Assembly: GCF_013391695.1 (NCBI RefSeq)
Contig: NZ_JACBGH010000006.1
Span: 62,001-126,000 of the forward strand
Source: Thiomicrorhabdus cannonii
Lineage (GTDB): Bacteria > Pseudomonadota > Gammaproteobacteria > Thiomicrospirales > Thiomicrospiraceae
DNA length: 64,000 nucleotides
Direction: 5' to 3'
A model generated the notes under the pieces. That model was not told the DNA's origin. It searched no databases and saw only the letters and a program-made list of their open reading frames with translations. Positions within the stretch are counted from its first letter, which is position 1. Every line of letters begins with the position of its first letter. The position numbers were made by a program, and so were the translations under genes. Positions 30,344 to 38,088 of the stretch are shown here, piece by piece.

Positions 30344-32723
30344 AGTCGATGTAGTCGTGCGGGTTGATGGGTTCTATTTGCTCTGGATTCAGGTAGGCAC
30401 GAGCATAATCCAAATAGACGCCGCTTTCAATGAACAGAGCGAAGAGTTCGGCGTCCAGATGGCAGTCATCGCGCATTTTGGCCATAATCGCCAACGCCTG
30501 CGACAGGGTTTTGGCGGGTTTGTAGGGGCGGTCGGCGGCGGTGAGCGCCTCGAATACGTCGGCAATCACCATGATGCGCTCCGGAATCGAGAGGTCTTCG
30601 GCCGTCAGCTGGCGTGGATAGCCCTTGCCGTCCAAGGTTTCGTGGTGCGTGCCGGCGTAGCGCGGGACGTTGCGGTAAATGGCGGGCAGTGGCAGTTTTT
30701 CGAGCATTTTGATGGTCATCATGACGTGTTCTTTGATTTTGAAGCGCTCCTCCTCGGTCAGCGTGCCTTTGGCAATGCTGAGGTTGCGCAACTCGCCGAG
30801 GTCGTAGAGGCAGGCGGGTACCGGTTCCTTAAAGCCGTGCGCGGCATAATCGTCATAATCGAAATGTTCTCGCGGGATGCGGTGTTCGGGCTTGTCCGCC
30901 AGCAGCGGCTCCTCGACCGGCAAGGCGCCATCCGCCGGGGTGCGGCGCTGTTCGTCTTCGGACAAGCCGAGCGTTTTGTCGAAATGGCGCAGCCAGGTGC
31001 GTTTGGCAATCTGCTGCAGGCGGCCAATGGCGGCGTCATCGAGATATTCGCCGCCGATATTGGCCTCGGCAATAAACGCAAAATCGTCGCGCAACCCGGC
31101 CTGTTGAGTTTGGCGGCGCTGTTCGGCTTGCGCTTTGTCTTCGCCGCGCAAGAGCGCTTGGTAATAGGCAATGTCGGCATCGCGCCACAGCACCTCGAAA
31201 CGGGTGCGGATTTCGTGAATGCGGTTGTAAAGGGTTTCGAGTTTGGTGGCTTTGTCGACGACGTATTCGGGCGTGGTGACCTTGCCGCAGTCGTGCAGCC
31301 AGGCGCCGATATGAAAGGCGCGCAACTCGTCAGGGTCGTTAAAGCGGAAATCCTTGAAGCGCGTTTGGTTGTTATGCGTGGCTTGCAGCAGCATAAAGGC
31401 CAATTCGGGTACGCGCTTGCAGTGTCCGCCGGTATAGGGGGATTTGGCATCGATGGCGTCGGCAATCAAGCGGATGATTGCGTCCATCAATTCGGTCTGA
31501 CTGCGCTCGTAAGCCTGAATGCTACGCGACATGCCGACCAAAGAATCCGATAGCCGCGCCAGCTCCTTGATCATGGTGGGAACCGCGCGCACTTCGGTAA
31601 ATTGACGTTTCTCGATTTTGCGGTTCTCTTCCATGAGGGCGTTGACGGGACGGGTGATCATGCGCGCCAGCAGAAAGATGACCGGTACCAGCAGCAGGAA
31701 GATAACGCCGGCAATCAGCAGTGAGAGTTGCAGTTGCCGGCGGTAGGGTGCGGTGAGTTCCTCCAGCGGGATGAGCATGGCGATATTGATGGCGGCTTGG
31801 CCGTTGCCGTTGCCGAAGGCGGCGCGGGCAACGTAGGTTTGGCCATTCAACACCAGGCGTTGTGCGGTCTGGGTGTTGTTCTCGTGCAGTCCGGGCCGGA
31901 GTTTTTCATAGAGCTGGGTCGCGAGTCGGCGTTGGCCGTTGTCGCCGTTATCCAGAGAGTCGAGCAGCCGTTGGCCTTTTTCGTCAAACAGGAAGATGGC
32001 GCTGTTAGCGGAGGGTTTGCTGGTCTTTAAAAAAGCCTGAATTTCCTGGCTGGTATAGTCCACCGCGATGACCACGCCGGGCTTGGGCAGATATTTGGCG
32101 TAGGTGATGCCCTGCATTTGCAGGTGTTGGAAAAGATAGGGCGGTGTGCGGATGACGTCGGGGTGGTGTTGTGCCTGCAAAAACCAGGGGCGTTGATAGG
32201 GCCGGTAGTCGGTGGCTTCGTCACGGATACCCAGAAGCTGCATTTTGTCGTCAAAGAACTGGTAGTGTTTGATTTTGTAGTCGGTGTCGCGGCTGAGTTT
32301 AATGAAACCCCAGCGCGTGTTGGCAGGTGCTTTGAGTTGCGAGACCAGCACCGGCGAGTAATGCATGTTGATGACCTCGAAAAAGTCGCCGTGCAGGTTT
32401 GCCCAGTAGATCGCGTAGGCATTGATATTCTGGTTGAGAACCTGAATAAAAGGCGCTTGCAGGGAGTGTGCGCTATCGAGTTTGACCGGCCTGTCGAGAT
32501 CGGGATAGGTTTCGATGATGTCCAGAAAAGCCTTGGTCTGCTCGTATTGATGGTTCTGGTAGGTTTTCAGGCCGTCGAGAATATGTTCAAACGCCTGGTC
32601 GGCGGCCTGGCCGGCGAGTTTGTCGTTGAACAGGTATTGCAGGTAGATGAGGCTGCCGGAGGTAATCAACAACAGCAGAAGGAAGTGGCTGATGAGGTTG
32701 ATGCGAAACGGAACGGTGCGCAT
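30336..32723 (-). CDS. Membrane sensor HD-GYP phosphodiesterase
   Basis: A 795-residue protein likely to degrade c-di-GMP. TM1 is at about 10-28, then a ~300-residue periplasmic Cache-like sensor (YRPYQRPWFLQAQHHPDV is typical), TM2 near 333-352, a HAMP linker, and the HD-GYP domain. Metal and catalytic motifs are intact: TGGHCKRVPELA, LHDCGKVTTPEYV (about 478), and HHETLDGKGYP (about 694) followed by ADVFEALTAADRPYK. A large insert (about 520-610) splits the HD domain, which is common in this subfamily. It contains one dispersed-element copy encoding QQAG. ubiC follows with an 8-base overlap. Confidence 0.92.
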   Translation of the reverse strand: MRTVPFRINLISHFLLLLLITSGSLIYLQYLFNDKLAGQAADQAFEHILDGLKTYQNHQYEQTKAFLDIIETYPDLDRPVKLDSAHSLQAPFIQVLNQNINAYAIYWANLHGDFFEVINMHYSPVLVSQLKAPANTRWGFIKLSRDTDYKIKHYQFFDDKMQLLGIRDEATDYRPYQRPWFLQAQHHPDVIRTPPYLFQHLQMQGITYAKYLPKPGVVIAVDYTSQEIQAFLKTSKPSANSAIFLFDEKGQRLLDSLDNGDNGQRRLATQLYEKLRPGLHENNTQTAQRLVLNGQTYVARAAFGNGNGQAAINIAMLIPLEELTAPYRRQLQLSLLIAGVIFLLLVPVIFLLARMITRPVNALMEENRKIEKRQFTEVRAVPTMIKELARLSDSLVGMSRSIQAYERSQTELMDAIIRLIADAIDAKSPYTGGHCKRVPELAFMLLQATHNNQTRFKDFRFNDPDELRAFHIGAWLHDCGKVTTPEYVVDKATKLETLYNRIHEIRTRFEVLWRDADIAYYQALLRGEDKAQAEQRRQTQQAGLRDDFAFIAEANIGGEYLDDAAIGRLQQIAKRTWLRHFDKTLGLSEDEQRRTPADGALPVEEPLLADKPEHRIPREHFDYDDYAAHGFKEPVPACLYDLGELRNLSIAKGTLTEEERFKIKEHVMMTIKMLEKLPLPAIYRNVPRYAGTHHETLDGKGYPRQLTAEDLSIPERIMVIADVFEALTAADRPYKPAKTLSQALAIMAKMRDDCHLDAELFALFIESGVYLDYARAYLNPEQIEPINPHDYIDYA
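31094..31111 (+). repeat. Dispersed element, intragenic copy in the HD-GYP gene
   Basis: Exact ACCCGGCCTGTTGAGTTT, read on the minus strand in frame as QTQQAG within the insert of the HD domain. Confidence 0.8.
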
Positions 32724-32741
32724 AATGGCTCCTTTGCTCGC

Positions 32742-34970
32742 CTAGGCGTGCTGATACTCGATTTTATGACCAATCCAACGATTCTGCAGCGCCTCGGCCA
32801 GCGCGCTGTGGTGTGCGACAATATTTTCAGCGGCCTGTTGTGCCGCGGCAATCCATTCGGCATCGCGGCGCAGGTCGGCGATACGAAATTGTAACCCACC
32901 CGTTTGACGGGTGCCGAGGATTTCGCCCGGCCCGCGGATTTTCAGATCCTCTTCGGCGATTCTGAAGCCGTCGGTGGTTTCGCGCATGATATTCAGACGC
33001 GCCTTGCCGGTTTCCGATAACGGCGGCTGGTAGAGCAGCACGCAATGGCTCTGCTTGTCGCCGCGTCCCACGCGGCCGCGCAACTGATGCAGCTGTGCCA
33101 GACCGAGGCGCTCGGCGTTTTCGATAATCATCAGGCTGGCATTGGGCACATTCACGCCCACCTCAATCACCGTGGTGGCGACCAACAAATCCAGTTCATG
33201 CTTTTTAAAGGCATCCATCACCAGCGCCTTCTGCTCCCCTTTGAGGCGGCCGTGAATCAGCCCCACGCGCAGATCGGGCCAGCGTTCGGTAAACTGGTTG
33301 GCGGTCACTTCGGCAGCCTGGGCGTGCAGCAATTCCGACTCTTCAATCAACGGGCAGACCCAATAGGCCTGCACGCCCTGCTGGCATTTGGCATAGAGAT
33401 GTTCCATGACCTCAAAGCGTTTGCTGTTATTGAGCACGGCGGTTTCAATCGCCTTTCTGCCCGGCGGCAGCTCGTCGATAATCGACAGGTCCAGATCGCC
33501 ATAGGCGGTCATCGCCAGGGTCCGCGGAATCGGTGTGGCGGTCATAATCAGCTGATGCGGATGCATTTCAGACAGTCTGTTTTGCCTCATTTCTGTGTTG
33601 CTTTCGGACTTCCGATGCTCATTGGCACCTTGAGCCAACTGCGCTTCGGTTTCCTCAAGCGCCTTGAACTGAGGCAAAACATCTCTGTCTGGGCTGTCTG
33701 TTGGAGGTGCCTCCCCCTCTAAGACAATCTTCTGACCTTTCTGCTGCAATGACAAACGCTGATGCACGCCAAAGCGGTGCTGTTCGTCGATAATCACCAG
33801 GCCGAGCTGATTGAAATTCACCGCCTCCTGAAACAGGGCATGCGTCCCCATGACGACCTTGGCTTCGCCCGATTCGATTTTGGCGAGCATATAGCGTTTT
33901 TCGGCGGCTTTCATTTTGCCGTTGAGCCAGGCGGTTTCGATGCCCAGCGGCTGCAACCACTCTTCAAAGGCCTGTTTGTGTTGTTCCGCCAAGATTTCGG
34001 TAGGCGCCATCACCGCCACCTGGTAGCCCGCCTCGGCCGCCTGAATCGCCGCCAAGGCGGCGACCACGGTTTTGCCGGAACCCACGTCGCCCTGCACCAG
34101 GCGTTGCATGGGATGATGGCGGCTCAGGTCGCTGCGGATCTCTTGCAAGACGCGTTGCTGCGCATGGGTGAGCGCAAACGGCAGCGACGCAATCAGGCTA
34201 TTCGCCAAGCGGCTGGGCGGCAAGGAGGGAGCCAGACGGCTTTTTTCGAGTTGACGCAGCTGCTGCAAACCAATTTGGTGGCTGATCAGCTCTTCCAGAA
34301 TCAGGCGTTGCTGGGCCGGATGTTTGAATTGTTTGATCAGATGCAGGTCGTCATCCGGTTGCGGCGCGTGCAGGATAAAAAGCGCCCGGTTCAGACCGGG
34401 AAGCTGATGTGCCAGCGCCTGTTCCTTGGGCAGCAGTTCGTCCAAGGGATACTGCTTGAGCAACACCAAGGCTTGTTTAATGAGTTTAAGCAGACTGGCC
34501 TGCCCGAATCCCTCGGTGGTGGGATAGGTCGGCGTCAGGGTCTGTTCCAGCGGCGGCGGATCCTGCGGGTCGATGAACTGATAGGCCGGGTGCACCATCT
34601 CATAGCCGTTAGGGCCGCTGCGCACCTCGCCGAACACCCGCAGGGTTTTGCCGCGCACAAACTGCTGCGCCTGGCGGAAATGAAAGTGGAAAAAGCGCAA
34701 CGTCAGCAGGCCGCCGTCGGCGGAATGCAGCTTCACCAACAGGCTGTTTTTTCGTCCGCGGGTGAGCTGCTGCGAGAAGATTTCGCCCTCTACCTGTGCT
34801 TCCTGGCCGATAAAAATATCGCTCAAAGGCGTCAAGCGGGTCTTGTCCTGATAACGCAAGGGCAGATGAAACAGCAGGTCCTGCACGCTGAACAGACCGA
34901 GCTTATGGAGTTTTTCGAGCTGTTTGTCGCCAACCCCTTTGAGGTTTGCCAGTGTGTAGGTATCTAACAT
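32742..34970 (-). CDS. recG: ATP-dependent DNA helicase RecG with an in-frame insertion
   Basis: RecG reverses stalled forks and processes recombination intermediates. The 742-residue protein has the N-terminal wedge domain, motif I GDVGSGKT, motif Ia MAPTEILAEQH, motif II DEQHRFG, motif III TATPIPRTLAMT, and later motifs (TTVIEVGVNVPNA and QLRGRVGRG). Between motifs II and III the usual short loop is replaced by about 50 extra residues (about 410-467, acidic and polar), encoded by a stretch containing an inverted repeat (33579-33589 with 33670-33680). The frame is kept, so the protein may still work. The ATG at 34970 is chosen at the conserved N-terminus; the frame extends to 35009. Confidence 0.95.
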   Translation of the reverse strand: MLDTYTLANLKGVGDKQLEKLHKLGLFSVQDLLFHLPLRYQDKTRLTPLSDIFIGQEAQVEGEIFSQQLTRGRKNSLLVKLHSADGGLLTLRFFHFHFRQAQQFVRGKTLRVFGEVRSGPNGYEMVHPAYQFIDPQDPPPLEQTLTPTYPTTEGFGQASLLKLIKQALVLLKQYPLDELLPKEQALAHQLPGLNRALFILHAPQPDDDLHLIKQFKHPAQQRLILEELISHQIGLQQLRQLEKSRLAPSLPPSRLANSLIASLPFALTHAQQRVLQEIRSDLSRHHPMQRLVQGDVGSGKTVVAALAAIQAAEAGYQVAVMAPTEILAEQHKQAFEEWLQPLGIETAWLNGKMKAAEKRYMLAKIESGEAKVVMGTHALFQEAVNFNQLGLVIIDEQHRFGVHQRLSLQQKGQKIVLEGEAPPTDSPDRDVLPQFKALEETEAQLAQGANEHRKSESNTEMRQNRLSEMHPHQLIMTATPIPRTLAMTAYGDLDLSIIDELPPGRKAIETAVLNNSKRFEVMEHLYAKCQQGVQAYWVCPLIEESELLHAQAAEVTANQFTERWPDLRVGLIHGRLKGEQKALVMDAFKKHELDLLVATTVIEVGVNVPNASLMIIENAERLGLAQLHQLRGRVGRGDKQSHCVLLYQPPLSETGKARLNIMRETTDGFRIAEEDLKIRGPGEILGTRQTGGLQFRIADLRRDAEWIAAAQQAAENIVAHHSALAEALQNRWIGHKIEYQHA
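33568..33741 (-). repeat. In-frame palindromic insertion within recG
   Basis: A stretch of roughly 150-170 bases with no counterpart in typical RecG. GTTTTGCCTCA (33579-33589) and TGAGGCAAAAC (33670-33680) are perfect inverted repeats; CAGACAG just outside on the left and CTGTCTG on the right extend the stem with a small mismatch. The boundaries are estimates from protein motifs. Confidence 0.6.
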
Positions 34971-35024
34971 AGGTGCGATTGCTTTCAGGATTCTCAGGGA
35001 TTTTATCAAAAACCCCCGGCCAAC

Positions 35025-35043
35025 ACCCGGCCTGTTGGGTTTT
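35025..35043 (+). repeat. Dispersed element between divergent recG and the sensor kinase
   Basis: ACCCGGCCTGTTGGGTTTT, exact in the 12-bp core. It is one of the few copies in a 5' region rather than after a stop codon. AAAACCC upstream at about 35009 could pair with GGGTTTT. Confidence 0.75.
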
Positions 35044-35175
35044 CATTCTATGAAGAAAGTCTGACTATGTGGTTTATGCTATGGGAGAGCCTGCAGCGCT
35101 TTTTTAAAATAGCGTATTTATCATTTGCCTTGGATCCGAAGGTCACAGGCTCTACGCCATACAAGAGACAGGTTG

Positions 35176-36459
35176 ATGGGAACGCTGACAGAAAGCGCCT
35201 CGCTGGAGCGCCGTTATTATTTGAGTTTGCTGAGTTTTCTGCTGCTGTTGTGGAGTGTCACGCTGACCTGGTTTCATTTCGAATTGCAGATGCATTTTGC
35301 CCATGCGCCGGTGGCGCTGGTTTTGCTGCTGTTTGCCACGACATTGGGTTGGGCCAGCCGCAGTCGCTATCTGAACCGGTTGCGCCAATCAAAGCGCACC
35401 TTTAATCCGGTCTGGTTCGCATTGCTGGTGTGGATTTTGGTGCTGAACAGCGTGCTGCTGTATTACACCGGCGGTTCCATCAACCCGCTGATCCACTTGC
35501 TGCTATTGCCGTTGGTGCTGGGGATGCTGATTCTATCGGCGTTATGGTTCTGGGCATTGGCGACATCGGCAGCGGCATTGTATGGATTGCTCAATTTTGT
35601 CTATGTGCCGATCATGTCACTCAAGGTGCAGAGTTTGCAGGCGTTTTTTGCCTGGCATCTGCACGGCTCCATGCTGGTGTTTATGCTGCTGGTGCTGTTG
35701 CTGGCGATTGTGATTCTGCCGCTGAAAAGCCGTCTGGAAGCGCAGCGTATGGCGCTCGGCAAACGCCAGAATCAGGCGCTGCAAAACGAGTATCTGCTGT
35801 CGGTCGGCAGTTTGGCCTCGGCCTCGGTGCATAAACTCAGCACGCCGCTTAACAGTCTGGCGCTGCTGCAGGAGTTGCTGCAATCTGAGGTGAACAGCGA
35901 GCAGGGCAAAGCCTATCTGCACACCGCCCGCCAGCAGCTTGAGGTGTGCATGGAGGCCTTGCAGGGCTTGAGAAGACGGGCGCAGGAGGCGCTGCATAGC
36001 TCCGATAAAGGGGCCGATATTCTGACGTTTTTAAGCGATTTGCGGCAGGAGTTCGCCCTGTTGCATCCAAAAAGCGAGCTGCAGGTTCAGACCGGTCAGG
36101 TTGCCGGCGAGTTGAGGGCGGATCAGGCGCTGAAACTCGCTTTTATCAATTTGCTGGATAACGCGTCGCGTTACAGTCCGGGATTTATCCGCTTAAGCGT
36201 CACGCCCTGGAAGCAGGGTTGGCGCTTCTGTATTGAAGATCAGGGAGGGGGTGTGGCCGAAACCCATTTAAGTGAGCTGGGCGAGGGGATGGTTGAGGAT
36301 TATCACGGCATCGGTATGGGCATTTTTTTAAGCCGCATGATCATCGAGCGCTTTGGTGGCGAACTGGCTTTTGAGAACACGCTCATCGAGGGAAAACAAG
36401 GGCTGCGCGCCACGGTTTATTTGCCGAATAGTCCTATGATGCTGGAGGAAACGCTATGA
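35176..36459 (+). CDS. roxS: Redox sensor histidine kinase of the RegB/PrrB/RoxS/ActS family
   Basis: A 427-residue inner-membrane kinase with six TM helices in residues 15-182. The periplasmic-side motif GGSINP (99-104) matches the quinone-sensing GGxxNP motif of RegB. The phospho-accepting His is H219 in SVHKLSTPLNSL. Cys258 lies 39 residues later (QQLEVCMEAL), matching the redox-active Cys of RegB in spacing. ATPase boxes are LLDNASRYSP, DQGGG and GIGMGIFLSRMI. The partner response regulator overlaps the end by 4 bases. Family members sense quinone and redox state and control oxidases. The start at ATG 35176 is chosen; the frame extends to 35125. Confidence 0.92.
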   Translation: MGTLTESASLERRYYLSLLSFLLLLWSVTLTWFHFELQMHFAHAPVALVLLLFATTLGWASRSRYLNRLRQSKRTFNPVWFALLVWILVLNSVLLYYTGGSINPLIHLLLLPLVLGMLILSALWFWALATSAAALYGLLNFVYVPIMSLKVQSLQAFFAWHLHGSMLVFMLLVLLLAIVILPLKSRLEAQRMALGKRQNQALQNEYLLSVGSLASASVHKLSTPLNSLALLQELLQSEVNSEQGKAYLHTARQQLEVCMEALQGLRRRAQEALHSSDKGADILTFLSDLRQEFALLHPKSELQVQTGQVAGELRADQALKLAFINLLDNASRYSPGFIRLSVTPWKQGWRFCIEDQGGGVAETHLSELGEGMVEDYHGIGMGIFLSRMIIERFGGELAFENTLIEGKQGLRATVYLPNSPMMLEETL

Positions 36460-37019
36460 AGATGTCCCGCTGGTTACTGGTCGATGATGATGCCACGTTT
36501 CTGCAGGTTTTGCGGCAGGCGCTGCAGTACCGTCAAGTGGCCTGCGATCTGGCCGAAACGCCGCAGCAGGCATTGCAGCTTGTGCAAAGCCAAGCCTATG
36601 CGCGCATTGTCGTCGATTTGAATATCGACGGCGAAAGCGGCTTGAATTTATTGAAGGCGATTTTGGAATCCAGGCCCGAGAGCAAGGTGCTGATCTTGAC
36701 CGGTTACGCCAGCGTTGCCACGGCAGTGGAAGCGATCCACATCGGTGCGGTCAACTACCTGTGCAAACCGGCGAGTGTCGATGAGATTATCCAGGCCTTC
36801 GAGTGGCCGGAACCGGAAGAAGGGTCTACAGCTTCCGAAAACAAACAGACTGAAGAGGATGAGGAATTTCAGCCCATGTCCGTCAAACGCTTGGAGTGGG
36901 AACACATTCAGAAAGTCTTGATGGAGCATGGCGGCAATATCAGCGCCACCGCGCAGGCCTTGAATATGCACCGCCGTACCTTGCAACGCAAACTGCAAAA
37001 ACGCCCGGTGGAAAAGTGA
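36456..37019 (+). CDS. roxR: Response regulator of the RegA/PrrA/RoxR/ActR family
   Basis: A 187-residue regulator. The receiver domain has acidic residues Asp10-Asp12, phosphorylated Asp54 (IVVDLNIDG), LTGYAS and Lys in YLCKP. The C-terminal Fis-like helix-turn-helix (RLEWEHIQKVL, GNISATAQALNMHRRTLQRKL) is the strongly conserved RegA-type DNA-binding domain. The usual Pro-rich hinge is replaced by an acidic linker (EPEEGSTASENKQTEEDEEF). It overlaps the kinase gene (ATGA), with GGAGG upstream. Its stop codon TGA is inside a dispersed-element copy. Probable targets are the palindromes described at 40368, 43820 and 44014. Confidence 0.94.
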   Translation: MKMSRWLLVDDDATFLQVLRQALQYRQVACDLAETPQQALQLVQSQAYARIVVDLNIDGESGLNLLKAILESRPESKVLILTGYASVATAVEAIHIGAVNYLCKPASVDEIIQAFEWPEPEEGSTASENKQTEEDEEFQPMSVKRLEWEHIQKVLMEHGGNISATAQALNMHRRTLQRKLQKRPVEK

Positions 37020-37030
37020 ACAGGCCGGGT
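37016..37030 (-). repeat. Dispersed element overlapping the roxR stop codon
   Basis: Plus-strand GTGAACAGGCCGGGT; the TGA of the roxR stop is its bases 2-4. This copy has its T-rich side toward the gene, opposite to most others. Confidence 0.75.
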
Positions 37031-37069
37031 ATCCCGGAGATTAACCGACAATCGATACAGAATTTTGCT

Positions 37070-37075
37070 TATAAT
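37070..37075 (+). promoter_or_regulatory. Likely -10 box for the copper protein gene
   Basis: TATAAT lies 45 bases upstream of the ATG at 37120. A weak -35 candidate (CCGACA) is 19 bases upstream of it. Confidence 0.4.
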
Positions 37076-37119
37076 TGAACCGTTTTTATTAGCCATTTTT
37101 CGTCTACAAGGAGTCGATT

Positions 37120-38010
37120 ATGAAGCGTTTTTCAGTATTAGCGGTTGCGGCGGGTTGTGCATTGAGTTTTCAAGCATGGGCGGCCACGGTGGCCGAATCG
37201 GTGGAAATCAGCGATCCGTATGTGCGCATGGTGCCACCGAATGCACCGGCCACGGCAGCATTTATGACCATTAAAAACACCGATGCCAAAGATCATGCCG
37301 TGGTCGCTGCGAAGGCGCACATCAACAAAGTGACCGAGCTGCACACCCACATTCACGATAACGGCGTGATGCGTATGCGCAAGGTCGACAAAATCGAACT
37401 GCCGGGCGGCGCTTCGACGGCTTTGCAGCCGGGTGGTTTGCATGTGATGCTGATCGGTTTGAATGAACCGGTTTCGGAAGGCCAGAAGATTCAGATCGAT
37501 TTGACGTTCGATGACGGCTCCACCAAGTCGATTGAAGCGGTCGGGCGTCCGATTGTGCCGATGAAAGGCATGCAGATGGGCGGTCAGATGAATGGCGGGA
37601 TGAACGCTGGCATGATGCAAGGTAAGGCACTGAGCAACGGCCGTAATCAGAACCCGATGGCATTGGTGATGCACGCCAATCCTGCGTTCCCTAACTTGAC
37701 GGGTATCGCCATCAAGAATGCGGCTGAACTGGGTCTGAATGACGAGCAGATTGTCAAACTGAAAGCCTGGACGAAAGAGCATGGTGATCAGATGCAGCGT
37801 CTGTTCCAAGGTGTTAGCGCCATGGAGAAAGAGTTGATTCAGGATACGCTGGCAGGCCAATCCAAAGCGGAATTGATGGCCAAGTTTGAAAAAACCCTGG
37901 CGATGCGTAAAGAGATTGCCGAAACCAAAATCGACTGTCGTGACAATATGAAAAAAGTGCTGACGGCCGAGCAGTTCGAAAAATTGGCTTCCATCTATCC
38001 GATGATGTAA
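37120..38010 (+). CDS. PCuAC copper chaperone domain fused to a Spy/CpxP-like domain
   Basis: A 296-residue periplasmic protein with a Sec signal (about 1-22). The first domain is PCuAC (DUF461): the copper motif H-X10-M-X21-H-X-M is exact (H75, M86, H108, M110). A Met/Gly-rich linker (about 148-166, several M spaced by one or two residues) follows. The C-terminal part (about 185-296) has helical LGLNDEQIVKLKAW and LTAEQFEKLASIYP repeats like the LTxxQ motifs of Spy/CpxP metal-stress chaperones. PCuAC proteins bring Cu(I) to the CuA or CuB centres of oxidases. A chaperone/copper buffer role is inferred. The neighbouring gene is a copper TonB receptor. Confidence 0.88.
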   Translation: MKRFSVLAVAAGCALSFQAWAATVAESVEISDPYVRMVPPNAPATAAFMTIKNTDAKDHAVVAAKAHINKVTELHTHIHDNGVMRMRKVDKIELPGGASTALQPGGLHVMLIGLNEPVSEGQKIQIDLTFDDGSTKSIEAVGRPIVPMKGMQMGGQMNGGMNAGMMQGKALSNGRNQNPMALVMHANPAFPNLTGIAIKNAAELGLNDEQIVKLKAWTKEHGDQMQRLFQGVSAMEKELIQDTLAGQSKAELMAKFEKTLAMRKEIAETKIDCRDNMKKVLTAEQFEKLASIYPMM

Positions 38011-38033
38011 TCGGCGGTTAAATCGGTAACCAT

Positions 38034-38066
38034 AAAAAAGCCCCAATCAATGGGGCTTTCTTTTTG
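38034..38066. terminator. Terminator between the copper chaperone and TonB receptor genes
   Basis: AAAAAGCCCC and GGGGCTTTCTTTTT form a GC stem with a 7-base loop. The A-run on the left and T-run on the right let it work for both convergent genes. Confidence 0.92.
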
Positions 38067-38088
38067 CCTGCAGAAAACAGGGCGTATC

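Noticed and set aside
30063-31553. 496-codon open frame on the plus strand opposite the HD-GYP and ubiC genes
   Set aside because: It crosses two genes with clear motifs and has no ribosome site or domain.
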